NCBI GenBank assembly: GCA_937928455.1
Contig: CALFUG010000384.1
Span: forward strand, 1 to 9,068
Direction of reading: 5' to 3'
Length of the DNA: 9,068 nt
Origin: an uncultured Clostridia bacterium
GTDB lineage: Bacteria; Bacillota; Clostridia; Peptostreptococcales; Anaerovoracaceae
Shown here: positions 1 to 7,565 of the stretch, piece after piece
Position numbering within the stretch: the first letter of the stretch is position 1
Layout: each line of letters opens with the position of its first letter
The notes under the pieces: model-generated
What the model was told of the DNA's origin: nothing
The model's input: only the letters and a program-made list of their open reading frames with translations
Database searches by the model: none
Translations under genes and position numbers: made by a program

Positions 1-669
1 TTGGTTTGCCTCATCATTTGGGGGGTGCAATTTAAAAAGAGCCATCCCTTCATTCCACCACCAGAAATTCTTTCCATTTCAGGAGGACGATTGCTGAAAG
101 AATCCCCTTTGGCCAGATGGATTATCGTATTGATGGCCAGTCAAGGTTTTATTTACTACTGCGCCTTGTCTTGGCTTCCCACCATTATTCAGCAATCCGG
201 TTATGGAGATACCGAAGCGGGACTGGTCGCCTCCGTGGTACAAATATGCGGCATCCCCGGTGCCATGCTGGCCGGCGCCGCAGTGCATCGATTTCGAAGC
301 CAACAAATTCCCTGTATGATGGCAGGAGGAACCTTCCTAACGGCATCTCTATTAATGGTATTTTCCCAAACACTGACCGGATTCCTGATATGCGCTGTGT
401 TTCTCGGGTTTTCTATGGCAGCAGCCTACACACTGTTCCTCTGTGTTCTCACCCTTCGTGCAGGCAGCCCGCAACAAGCGGGACAGTTAACTGGCATTGT
501 GTTTCTCATCGGCTATCTAGTGGCTTCCTCTGGGCCTTGGCTCATGGGACGAGTATATGATTGGACAGAAAACTGGACATTCCCTCTTCTCGCCTTGGTA
601 ATGGCCTCTATTCTTTATGGGTTGGCTGGCTACAAGGCGGGACGCAACCAGACAATCGACAATTCATAG
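1..669 (+). CDS. MFS transporter, CynX/NimT-like, C-terminal half (5' partial)
   Basis: This is the 3' part of a major facilitator superfamily permease. The reading frame is open to the window edge, so the first codon (ttg) is not a real start and the N-terminal half lies outside. The visible 222 residues begin with the end of a helix and a polar stretch (about 11-36) that fits the central cytoplasmic loop. About six hydrophobic segments follow, near residues 38-58, 72-94, 104-121, 125-149, 162-182 and 193-211. The segment with ALSWLP (55-60) and the late run GYLVASSGPWLMGRVYDWT (171-189) resemble the CynX/NimT branch (cyanate or 2-nitroimidazole transport family). The family name comes from general resemblance, and the substrate cannot be told from the sequence. 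The protein sits in the cytoplasmic membrane. The gene is convergent with hppA and ends with TAG just before a strong hairpin. Confidence 0.8.
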   Translation: MVCLIIWGVQFKKSHPFIPPPEILSISGGRLLKESPLARWIIVLMASQGFIYYCALSWLPTIIQQSGYGDTEAGLVASVVQICGIPGAMLAGAAVHRFRSQQIPCMMAGGTFLTASLLMVFSQTLTGFLICAVFLGFSMAAAYTLFLCVLTLRAGSPQQAGQLTGIVFLIGYLVASSGPWLMGRVYDWTENWTFPLLALVMASILYGLAGYKAGRNQTIDNS

Positions 670-697
670 AAGCGCTTTGCCACAACAAAACCACCCA

Positions 698-729
698 AAA
701 ACCTGCTCCCAATGAAGGGGGCAGGTTTT
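698..729 (+). terminator. Intrinsic terminator shared by convergent MFS gene and hppA
   Basis: The arms 698-710 and 717-729 form a 13-bp stem (AAAACCTGCTCCC with GGGGGCAGGTTTT) around a 6-nt loop. On the + strand one pair is G-U and all others are Watson-Crick, and a T-rich tail (TTTTATATTC) follows, so it should end the transporter transcript. On the - strand the G-U becomes an A-C mismatch, but the stem is otherwise intact and ends in TTTTT, so it can also end hppA. It fills most of the 92-nt gap between the two stop codons, and nothing else was seen there. Confidence 0.85.
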
Positions 730-761
730 ATATTCTTGTCCAAGTGTTCCGAAACCTTGGT

Positions 762-2774
762 CTAGGCAATCAGTCCGCCAATGGCCACGAATACCGGTGC
801 AAATACCACGGCAACGATGGTCATCAACTTAATAAGAATATTAATGGAAGGACCCGAGGTGTCTTTGAAAGGATCGCCAACGGTATCTCCTACCACTGCG
901 GCCTTATGGGATTCCGAACCTTTTCCACCATAGTTACCGCTCTCAATGTACTTCTTCGCATTGTCCCAGGCACCACCGGCGTTGGCCATCATAATGGCCA
1001 GTAATACACCGGAAGATAATGCACCGGCCAACATTCCACCCAGCGCTGCCGGCCCCAATACGATTCCGATGAACAGGGGGGCGATAATGGCCATCAATCC
1101 GGGAGCCACCATTTCCTTCAGTGCCGCCTTGGTGGAAATATCCACACAAGTGGCATAGTCCGGTTTGGAGGTTCCGGCCATAATTCCAGAATCTTCCCGG
1201 AATTGACGACGAACCTCTTCAATCATTTGGTTGGCAGCTTTGCCTACCGAATTCATGGTCAAAGCCGAGAACAAGAAGGGCAACATGGCACCAAAGAACA
1301 AGCCTACAATTACGATGGGCTCCAGCAAGCTAATGGAAGTAAGCTCTGTTACCGTAGCATATGTGGCAAACAGGGCCAATGCGGTTAAGGCAGCACTTCC
1401 GATGGCAAAACCTTTTCCAATGGCTGCGGTGGTATTTCCCACTGCATCCAGCTTATCCGTAATCTCTCGAACTTCATGAGGAAGCTCTGCCATCTCGGCG
1501 ATGCCACCCGCATTATCCGATACAGGACCATACGCATCCACCGCGACGGTCATTCCGGTGGTGGAAAGCATGCCAACGGCCGCCAGTGCAATTCCATACA
1601 GTCCGGCGAACCAATAGGAAACAAAAATTCCCACACAGATAAACACAATGGGCCAAACCGTAGACAACATCCCTACTCCAAACCCAGAAATGATGGTGGT
1701 AGCCGGTCCCGTTTGAGATTGTTCTGCAATTTTCTTAACGGATTTGTAATCTCCGGATGTATATATTTCTGTGACTTTGCCAATGGCAATACCCACAACC
1801 AGCCCTGCAATAATGGCATACGCATAAGTCATACTTCCCAACATGACATTGGACAAGGCCAATGCTGCAATAATAACGATGATTCCGGATACATAGGTGC
1901 CCATATTCAATGCCGATGCCGGGTTGGCATTATTATTCCCTCTCACCATCATCACACCGATAATGGAGGCGATGATACCAATGGCGGAAAGCACCAACGG
2001 GAAGGTGGCTGCCACGGTGGAATCGAAGGCTCCACCGGAGTTAACTGCCGCAACGGCTGCTAAGGAAATGGCAGAAATCAAGGAACCCACATAGGATTCA
2101 AACAGGTCAGAGCCCATACCGGCTACGTCTCCTACATTGTCCCCCACATTGTCTGCAATAACAGCCGGGTTACGAGGATCGTCTTCCGGAATACCGGCTT
2201 CCACTTTCCCTACCAGGTCTGCCCCTACATCCGCTGCTTTCGTGTAGATTCCGCCGCCCACACGACCGAAGAGTGCCATAGAAGAAGCACCCAAACCAAA
2301 TCCGGTGATGACGGTAGCGCTCTCCACGCCCATAACCACAAATACCGTTCCAATTCCCAAAAGACCCAGGCCCGTTACACAAAGCCCCATAACGGCTCCT
2401 GAGCGGAAGGCGACTTTTAGTGCCTTGTTCATTCCACCCTCTTTGGCTGCGTTGGCGGTTCGTACATTCCCCTTGGTGGCCACTCTCATTCCAAAGAATC
2501 CTGCCAGTACCGATAGCAGTGCGCCACATACATACAGGGCTGCGGTCAGCCAGTCAACGGCCAATCCAATGATTAAGAACAATACCACGATAACGATGAC
2601 CATGGTCTTGTACTCTCTCTTAAGGAACGCCATGGCTCCTTCCCGAATGAAAGAAGCAATCTCCTTCATTCTCTCGGTCCCCTCATCCACCTTATTAATC
2701 CATGCGGAAAGCCCATAGGCAAACAACAATGCGATTACAGCGCAGATGGGGGCAATAATTGGTAACATGCTCAT
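762..2774 (-). CDS. hppA: K+-dependent membrane pyrophosphatase, probably Na+-translocating
   Basis: This integral membrane enzyme hydrolyses cytoplasmic PPi and uses the energy to pump cations outward. At 670 residues with about 15-16 hydrophobic helices it is normal length for bacterial members. PPi/Mg-binding motifs are intact: KAADVGADLVGKVE (179-192), DNVGDNVGD (208-216), DAYGPVSDNAGG (413-424) and GDTVGDPFKDTSGPSIN (629-645). In GNTTAAIGKG (446-455), Ala450 and Gly453 occupy the two sites where K+-independent enzymes carry Lys and Thr, so K+ dependence is expected. The gate motif DLFE places Asp223 and Glu226 three residues apart, as in Na+-pumping members such as the Thermotoga enzyme; plant-type H+ pumps have the Glu four residues later. 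The ion assignment is inference, and a dual Na+/H+ pump is possible. ATG 2774 is chosen: AGGAGG lies 10 nt upstream (2785-2790), while the second ATG at 2768 would be 16 nt away. The gene follows secG after 109 nt and ends with TAG. Confidence 0.95.
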   Translation of the reverse strand: MSMLPIIAPICAVIALLFAYGLSAWINKVDEGTERMKEIASFIREGAMAFLKREYKTMVIVIVVLFLIIGLAVDWLTAALYVCGALLSVLAGFFGMRVATKGNVRTANAAKEGGMNKALKVAFRSGAVMGLCVTGLGLLGIGTVFVVMGVESATVITGFGLGASSMALFGRVGGGIYTKAADVGADLVGKVEAGIPEDDPRNPAVIADNVGDNVGDVAGMGSDLFESYVGSLISAISLAAVAAVNSGGAFDSTVAATFPLVLSAIGIIASIIGVMMVRGNNNANPASALNMGTYVSGIIVIIAALALSNVMLGSMTYAYAIIAGLVVGIAIGKVTEIYTSGDYKSVKKIAEQSQTGPATTIISGFGVGMLSTVWPIVFICVGIFVSYWFAGLYGIALAAVGMLSTTGMTVAVDAYGPVSDNAGGIAEMAELPHEVREITDKLDAVGNTTAAIGKGFAIGSAALTALALFATYATVTELTSISLLEPIVIVGLFFGAMLPFLFSALTMNSVGKAANQMIEEVRRQFREDSGIMAGTSKPDYATCVDISTKAALKEMVAPGLMAIIAPLFIGIVLGPAALGGMLAGALSSGVLLAIMMANAGGAWDNAKKYIESGNYGGKGSESHKAAVVGDTVGDPFKDTSGPSINILIKLMTIVAVVFAPVFVAIGGLIA

Positions 2775-2809
2775 TGATTAAGTCCCTCCTCTTCGACCCT
2801 TAACACATC

Positions 2810-2834
2810 AAAAAGGCGCCATTGACACCTTTTT
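2810..2834 (-). terminator. Hairpin terminator after secG (in the leader of hppA)
   Basis: Read on the - strand, AAAAAGGTG (2834-2826) pairs with CGCCTTTTT (2818-2810) around a 7-nt loop, a 9-bp stem with one G-U pair and T residues at its 3' end. On the + strand the same position is a C-A mismatch, so the structure favours - strand transcripts and fits an intrinsic terminator for secG. It lies only 35 nt before the hppA ATG, so hppA must either be read through it or start from a promoter at about 2835-2883. The only candidate -10 I see there is TAAAAT (2854-2859), without a convincing -35. Confidence 0.6.
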
Positions 2835-2883
2835 ATGTTTTGCAAGTCGGTTTATTTTATCTTACAATTTATGACAGCTTCCA

Positions 2884-3114
2884 TTATTCGATGGCCACCA
2901 AAGCCAACGAAATAAGAATAAAGCAAGCGGCGGCTATTTTAGTGACTTTCTCCAAAATCGCTTCATACCCTTTACTTTTCTTCTTTCCAAACAATTGCTC
3001 TGCACCGCCTCCGATGGCGCCGGACAGTCCGGCACTATTTCCGGATTGAAGCAAAATGCTTGCAATCAAGATCAAACTGGCGATGGCAAGAGTTACCATA
3101 AGTGCTATTTTCAT
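2884..3114 (-). CDS. secG: Preprotein translocase subunit SecG
   Basis: This small membrane subunit of the SecYEG channel aids protein export across the cytoplasmic membrane. The 76 residues are typical length for SecG in Bacillota. Two hydrophobic helices (about 3-22 and 55-74) flank a conserved Gly/Ser-rich cytoplasmic loop: LLQSGNSAGLSGAIGGGAEQ (21-40), then LFGKKKSKGYEAILEK (41-56). These are hallmark SecG features. The start is supported by GGAGG 7 nt before the ATG. The gene lies 73 nt after eno, with its own likely promoter (3147-3175) and a hairpin terminator downstream, so it may be a separate transcript. In many clostridia secG follows eno and is itself followed by rnr and smpB; here hppA comes next instead. 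Stop codon is TAA. Confidence 0.95.
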   Translation of the reverse strand: MKIALMVTLAIASLILIASILLQSGNSAGLSGAIGGGAEQLFGKKKSKGYEAILEKVTKIAAACFILISLALVAIE

Positions 3115-3146
3115 TATAAAACCTCCATTGAACGATTAACTCGATT

Positions 3147-3175
3147 ATGTTATCACAAGAAACCGCCGAAATCAA
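3147..3175 (-). promoter_or_regulatory. Predicted sigma-A promoter of secG
   Basis: On the - strand TTGATT (3175-3170) and TAACAT (3152-3147) match the -35 and -10 consensus at 4 of 6 positions each, with an ideal 17-nt spacer. A TG one base upstream of the -10 gives an extended -10. Transcription would start near 3140, leaving a leader of about 26 nt with the ribosome site. I found no terminator between eno and this promoter, so secG may also be read from the glycolytic operon. Confidence 0.5.
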
Positions 3176-3187
3176 GCTTTTTCCTTC

Positions 3188-4489
3188 TTATTTCCGAGCT
3201 CCTTTTAGACTATAAAAGGCCTTCTCTCCGGCATATTCTCCGGAATCTCCCAATAATTCCTCCAAACGAAGAAGCTGGTTATATTTTGCAATCCGATCCG
3301 TTCGGGATAAGCTTCCTGTTTTAATTTGCCCGGCATTCACCCCTACCACGATTTCCGCAATGGTGACGTCTTCTGTTTCTCCGCTACGATGAGAAACCAC
3401 CGCCGTATATCCTGCTTTCTTGGCCATCTCTATGGCATCCAAGGTTTCCGTTAATGTGCCAATCTGATTGACCTTAATCAAAATGGAATTGGCCACACCC
3501 TTTTCGATACCTTCCCGTAATCTTTCTGTGTTGGTGACAAACAGGTCATCCCCCACGATTTGCAAACGATTCCCCAGACGCTGTGTCATTTCCTTCCATC
3601 CCGACCAGTCATCCTCTGCCAAGCCGTCTTCTATGGAAATAATGGGGTAGCGATTGATCCAATCTTCATAGAAATCTACCATCTGGGAGGAAGTCTTCTG
3701 CACCCCTTCCCCTTTCAAGTGATATAATCCGGATTCCTTCTCGTAAAACTCCGAAGCCGCAGGGTCCAGGGCAATTTTCACATCTTTCCCGCCTTCATAT
3801 CCCGCTCGCTTTATGGCTTCCAGAATCACACGCAATGCTTCTTCATTGTTGGGTAAATTTGGAGCAAATCCTCCTTCATCCCCCACTGCCGTTGTCAAAC
3901 CCTTTTCCTTCAGCACACTTTTTAGTGCATGGAAAATTTCCGCACCCATTCTGAGACCTTCCCGAAAGCTGGCCGCACCCACCGGCATAATCATAAACTC
4001 TTGGAAATCCACATTGCTGTCTGCATGGGACCCCCCATTTAAAATATTCATCATGGGTGTAGGCAGCAGTTTGCCGTTCACACCACCAATATACTGAAAA
4101 AGAGGGAGCCCACAATACTCTGCTGCCGCATTGGCCGCCGCCAGAGACACTCCTAAAATGGCATTTGCTCCCAATTTGGCCTTGTTGGGTGTTCCATCCA
4201 AATCGATTAATATTTTATCCAATCCCACTTGGTCCAGTACATTATAACCGATAATTTCATCGGCAATGATGAGATTCACATTATCTACCGCCTTCAGAAC
4301 TCCCTTCCCCAGGTAGCGATTTTTATCCCCGTCTCGAAGCTCTACCGCCTCATGCACCCCGGTGGAAGCACCGGAAGGGACAATGGCTTTCCCCATGGTT
4401 CCGTCTTCCAAATAAACTTCTACTTCTACTGTGGGATTTCCTCTGGAATCCAGCACCTCGCGAGCCACTACATCTTCAATAAACGACAT
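3188..4489 (-). CDS. eno: Enolase (phosphopyruvate hydratase)
   Basis: This cytoplasmic glycolytic enzyme converts 2-phosphoglycerate to phosphoenolpyruvate. The 433-residue product (from ATG 4489) has normal family length and all key motifs. SGASTG (39-44) is the mobile loop. His155 lies in GGSHA, and Glu205 in GDEGG is the general acid/base partner. Lys339 in ILIKVNQ is the catalytic base. Asp242, Glu287 (SIEDG) and Asp314 (GDDLF) are the Mg2+ ligands, and SHRSGETED (366-374) binds substrate. The frame is open up to an ATG at 4540, but that start would overlap tpiA and add 17 residues unlike enolase. ATG 4495 has only 1 nt after its GGAG, so ATG 4489 with 7 nt spacing is preferred. It follows tpiA by 37 nt with no terminator and is likely in the gap operon. 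The usual phosphoglycerate mutase gene is missing from this position. Confidence 0.98.
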   Translation of the reverse strand: MSFIEDVVAREVLDSRGNPTVEVEVYLEDGTMGKAIVPSGASTGVHEAVELRDGDKNRYLGKGVLKAVDNVNLIIADEIIGYNVLDQVGLDKILIDLDGTPNKAKLGANAILGVSLAAANAAAEYCGLPLFQYIGGVNGKLLPTPMMNILNGGSHADSNVDFQEFMIMPVGAASFREGLRMGAEIFHALKSVLKEKGLTTAVGDEGGFAPNLPNNEEALRVILEAIKRAGYEGGKDVKIALDPAASEFYEKESGLYHLKGEGVQKTSSQMVDFYEDWINRYPIISIEDGLAEDDWSGWKEMTQRLGNRLQIVGDDLFVTNTERLREGIEKGVANSILIKVNQIGTLTETLDAIEMAKKAGYTAVVSHRSGETEDVTIAEIVVGVNAGQIKTGSLSRTDRIAKYNQLLRLEELLGDSGEYAGEKAFYSLKGARK

Positions 4490-4496
4490 TTCCATA

Positions 4497-4503
4497 CTCC
4501 TTT
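4497..4503 (-). promoter_or_regulatory. Ribosome binding site that decides the eno start
   Basis: AAAGGAG on the - strand lies 7 nt before ATG 4489 but only 1 nt before ATG 4495, which is in the same frame. Normal spacing therefore selects 4489 (product beginning MSFIEDV) over 4495 (MEMSFIEDV). Confidence 0.7.
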
Positions 4504-4526
4504 CTCGCCCCGAATAGCCACGGGAA

Positions 4527-5273
4527 TTACGCACGAGCAATGGCCAATAAAGAGTCCACCTTCAGACTGGCCCCGCCCACTAATGCTCCGTCAATTTCCG
4601 ACATATGCAAGAGGGAACCTGCATTTTCTGGTTTCACACTTCCGCCATACTGAATCACCACTTGACTCGCCACATGGTCTCCGTGCAGAGACGCTACAAC
4701 CTTCCGAATATAACCACACATTTCATTGGCTTGTTCCGGGGTGGCATTCCGACCGGTACCAATGGCCCATACCGGTTCATAAGCAAGGGTTATTTCCGAT
4801 ACTTTTTCCGCAGTCAGGCCCTTCAGCCCTTCCCTCACTTGATTCTCTACCACAGAAAAAGCTTGTTGGTTTTCCCGCTGCTCCAAATTTTCTCCTACAC
4901 AAAAGATGGGGGAAATGCCGTAGGCAAAGGCGGCTTTCAACTTTAAGTTGCAGCTTTCATCCGTCTCGTTGAAGTACTGACGCCGTTCACTATGGCCTAT
5001 GATGCAATATGGGACTCCCAACGATTGGAGCATGGCGGGAGATATTTCTCCCGTAAAGGCCCCTTCTTTTTCAAAATGCATATTCTGCGCACCGACGATG
5101 ATGCCGGTTCCCCGCAAAGCTTCACACAAAGGCCCCAACAATACATAGGGAACCATGATTCCTAATTTTCCATCGGAAGGGCGATACTGGCGTTTTAGTT
5201 CTTCGGCAAAAGCCAGTCCTTCCTCTACTGTCTTACACATTTTCCAATTTCCGGCCACAAAAGAATTCCTCAT
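4527..5273 (-). CDS. tpiA: Triosephosphate isomerase
   Basis: This cytoplasmic TIM-barrel enzyme interconverts dihydroxyacetone phosphate and glyceraldehyde 3-phosphate. The 248-residue product is standard length. Asn9 and Lys11 lie in AGNWKM, His94 is the electrophile in IIGHSERR, and Glu166 is the catalytic base in AYEPVWAIGTG (164-174), which includes the flexible loop 6. YGGSVKPEN (209-217) and the following GGASL motif bind phosphate. The start is supported by AGGAG 5 nt upstream and by alignment of the AGNWKM motif near residue 9. It lies 30 nt after pgk and 37 nt before eno, with no terminator on either side, so it is almost certainly cotranscribed with gap and pgk. Stop codon is TAA. 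Confidence 0.98.
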   Translation of the reverse strand: MRNSFVAGNWKMCKTVEEGLAFAEELKRQYRPSDGKLGIMVPYVLLGPLCEALRGTGIIVGAQNMHFEKEGAFTGEISPAMLQSLGVPYCIIGHSERRQYFNETDESCNLKLKAAFAYGISPIFCVGENLEQRENQQAFSVVENQVREGLKGLTAEKVSEITLAYEPVWAIGTGRNATPEQANEMCGYIRKVVASLHGDHVASQVVIQYGGSVKPENAGSLLHMSEIDGALVGGASLKVDSLLAIARA

Positions 5274-5303
5274 TTTTGCTCCTATCTATTTTTACTTTTC
5301 GTC

Positions 5304-6488
5304 CTATTTATCCAGCAATGCGGAAACACCGGGAAGCTCTGTCCCTTCTAAAAACTTGAGAGAAGCACCTCCCCCGGTTGAAATATGAGTCATTTTGGAA
5401 GAAAGACCGAACTGTTCCACCGCCGCCGCCGAGTCTCCTCCGCCAATTATGGTGGTGCCATTGGATTGACCCAATGCTCTGGCCAATTGAAGAGTCCCTA
5501 CTGCAAAATTGGGCATCTCAAATACCCCCATGGGACCATTCCAAAAGATGGTCTTTGCTTTTTCAATTTCCTCAGCAAACAAAGCAACGGTTTCCGGGCC
5601 AATATCTAATCCCATTTGATCCTCCGGAATTTTATTCCGAGCATACGTTTCCCGAAGGGAATCATTGGAAAATTCCTTGGCACAGACCACATCAACCGGA
5701 AGGAGCATCTTCACCTGCTTTTCTTCCGCTTTTGAAAGCAGTTCTTTGGCCAACTCTACGCCCTTTTCGTTCAATAAGGATTTGCCGGTTTCGTACCCCA
5801 TGGCTCTCAAAAATGGAAAGGCCATGCCCCCACCGATAATCAAAGTGTCCACCTTTTCCATCAGCTTGGAAATCACCAGAATTTTATCTTCGACCTTGGC
5901 GCCACCCATGATGGCCAGGAAAGGTTTCTCGGGGTTTTTCATGGCATCTCCCAAAAACTCTACTTCCTTCTCCATCAGAAAGCCGGCCACTGCCGGCAAA
6001 TAGGAAGCCACTCCATAGGTAGATGCATGGGCCCTGTGAGCTGTACCAAAAGCATCGTTTACAAATATTTCGGCCAAACCGGCCAGTTCTCCGGCAAATT
6101 CGGGATCATTCTCTTCTTCCTGCTTTCGAAAGCGGAGATTTTCCAACAGCATAACATCCCTATCTTTCAGCTCTCTGGATTTTTCCAAAACCTTTTCATC
6201 CACCACATTGGGCGCGCTCACAAAGAATACTTCTTTCCCCAAGAACTCCGTCAATCGCTCCGCCACCGGCTTCAATGTATATTTCATATTTGGAGTTCCC
6301 TCCGGACGCCCAAAATGAGACATTAGTATGATTTTTGCCCCCTGGTCCAGCAGATAGTCTATGGTGGGTAGAACAGCAACAATTCGGCTATCATCCACGA
6401 TAACCCCATCCTTCATAGGCACATTGAAATCACACCGTACTAAAACGGTTTTACCGGTTACTTCTATATCCCTTACGGTTTTTTTCAT
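5304..6488 (-). CDS. pgk: Phosphoglycerate kinase
   Basis: This cytoplasmic enzyme transfers phosphate from 1,3-bisphosphoglycerate to ADP, the first ATP-yielding step of glycolysis. The 394 residues are a full-length two-domain enzyme. The N-terminal domain carries RCDFNVP (18-24), SHFGRP and a GTAHRAHAS-type substrate-binding segment. The C-terminal nucleotide domain shows GGAKVEDKI, WNGPMGVFE, GGGDSAA (349-355) and STGGGAS near 371-377. AGGAGG lies 5 nt before the ATG. It is the second gene of the glycolytic cluster, 36 nt after gap and 30 nt before tpiA, ending with TAG. It is a separate gene, not the Pgk-Tpi fusion seen in some thermophiles. Confidence 0.98.
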   Translation of the reverse strand: MKKTVRDIEVTGKTVLVRCDFNVPMKDGVIVDDSRIVAVLPTIDYLLDQGAKIILMSHFGRPEGTPNMKYTLKPVAERLTEFLGKEVFFVSAPNVVDEKVLEKSRELKDRDVMLLENLRFRKQEEENDPEFAGELAGLAEIFVNDAFGTAHRAHASTYGVASYLPAVAGFLMEKEVEFLGDAMKNPEKPFLAIMGGAKVEDKILVISKLMEKVDTLIIGGGMAFPFLRAMGYETGKSLLNEKGVELAKELLSKAEEKQVKMLLPVDVVCAKEFSNDSLRETYARNKIPEDQMGLDIGPETVALFAEEIEKAKTIFWNGPMGVFEMPNFAVGTLQLARALGQSNGTTIIGGGDSAAAVEQFGLSSKMTHISTGGGASLKFLEGTELPGVSALLDK

Positions 6489-6524
6489 CTTATCCTCCTG
6501 GTCTTGGTCTCGCCTGATCCGGTC

Positions 6525-7538
6525 CTACATTCCTCTTTCGATGAGGTACACCATTAAATCGATTGCACGACTGGAGTAGCCCCATTCATTATCATACCAA
6601 GAAAGTACCTTCACCAGATTGTCTTCCAGAACCATTGTGGAAAGCCCATCCACCGTGGAGGACGCCGGATCTCCTTTGAAATCCACGGAAACCAAAGGCT
6701 CTTCCGTATAGTTCATAATTCCCTTTAATGATGTTTCCGCGGCTTTCTTCAAGGCCGCATTCACTTCTTCTTTGGTGGTATTTTTCTCCAGTTCAAATAC
6801 CACATCCACCAATGAAACCGCAGGTGTGGGGACGCGAATGGCCATCCCATTTAATTTCCCCTTTAATTGAGGCAATACCAGGCTAACTGCTTTGGCAGCT
6901 CCTGTGGTAGTGGGAATCATAGATATTCCGGCAGCTCGAGCTCTTCTCAAGTCTTTATGGGGTAAGTCCAGAATCTTTTGGTCATTGGTGTAAGAATGAA
7001 TGGTAGTCATCAAGCCTCTCTTGATGCCAAAGTTTTCATCAATCACCTTGGCAACTGGGGCCAGACAGTTGGTGGTGCAAGATGCATTAGACAGGATATG
7101 GTCTTTTTCCGGGTCGTACTTTTCTTCATTCACACCCATCACGATGGTGATATCCTCATCGGTGGCCGGCGCAGAAATGACCACTTTTTTTACACCATCT
7201 CTCAAGTGTTTCGCGGCATCTGCTTTTTTCGTAAACAACCCGGTGGATTCCAGCACAACCGTTACTCCCAAATCACCCCATGGAATTTCTTCCGGATTTC
7301 TCTGGGCATATACTTTGATTTCATTTCCATTGACAACGATGGAGTTTTCGGTATGCTCCACCGTTCCTTCAAACTTTCCAAAACAACTATCATACTTTAA
7401 TAGATGCGCCAGTGTTTCCGGTGTGGTTAAGTCATTGATGGCCACGATTTCAAAATTTAGATCTTCACGAGCGAATGCCGCCTTCAATGCATTTCTACCA
7501 ATCCTTCCGAACCCATTGATTCCAACCTTTGTTTTCAT
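6525..7538 (-). CDS. gap: Glyceraldehyde-3-phosphate dehydrogenase, NAD-type (glycolytic)
   Basis: This cytoplasmic tetrameric enzyme oxidises glyceraldehyde 3-phosphate to 1,3-bisphosphoglycerate. The 337 residues show the Rossmann motif GINGFGRIGR (6-15), the active site SNASCTTNC with nucleophile Cys154, and the base His181 in TTIHSYTNDQ. Asp36 and Leu192-Pro193 (LDLPHKD) are the residues expected for NAD rather than NADP preference, which points to the catabolic GapA class. The C-terminus has the usual SWYDNEWGYS. AGGAGG lies 5 nt before the ATG. It is the first enzyme gene of the cluster, 42 nt after rpoN. In many clostridia and in Bacillus the repressor gene cggR sits directly upstream; here there is none. 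It may be transcribed from rpoN, from a promoter in the short gap, or both. Stop codon is TAG. Confidence 0.98.
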   Translation of the reverse strand: MKTKVGINGFGRIGRNALKAAFAREDLNFEIVAINDLTTPETLAHLLKYDSCFGKFEGTVEHTENSIVVNGNEIKVYAQRNPEEIPWGDLGVTVVLESTGLFTKKADAAKHLRDGVKKVVISAPATDEDITIVMGVNEEKYDPEKDHILSNASCTTNCLAPVAKVIDENFGIKRGLMTTIHSYTNDQKILDLPHKDLRRARAAGISMIPTTTGAAKAVSLVLPQLKGKLNGMAIRVPTPAVSLVDVVFELEKNTTKEEVNAALKKAAETSLKGIMNYTEEPLVSVDFKGDPASSTVDGLSTMVLEDNLVKVLSWYDNEWGYSSRAIDLMVYLIERGM

Positions 7539-7565
7539 TTTTATCCTCCTATGCGTCCCTTGATG

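Noticed and set aside
81..93. AGGAGG followed 4 nt later by an in-frame TTG inside the MFS gene, as if a shorter protein began at residue 31.
   Set aside because: The six bases encode Gly-Gly-Arg in a continuous frame whose upstream residues fit a transporter loop; nothing suggests an independent start.
2854..2883. TAAAAT (2854-2859) as the -10 of an hppA promoter.
   Set aside because: No acceptable -35 at 16-18 nt; kept only as a remark, not as a feature.
3115..3187. A terminator after eno.
   Set aside because: No stem with a T tract was found on the - strand; only the AAGCTT palindrome and a CGATTA direct repeat occur.
4501..4526. Small hairpin CCCG/CGGG between tpiA and eno as a possible terminator.
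   Set aside because: Only 4 bp of stem with an 8-nt loop and no T tract.
4490..4540. Longer enolase starts at ATG 4540 and ATG 4495.
   Set aside because: The 4540 start overlaps tpiA and adds residues unlike enolase; the 4495 start has only 1 nt after the ribosome site.
4229..4972. A 247-codon open frame on the + strand across eno and tpiA.
   Set aside because: It lies antisense to two genes with intact catalytic motifs, has low-complexity composition and no recognisable domain. Other long antisense frames over hppA, pgk, gap and rpoN were dismissed for the same reason.
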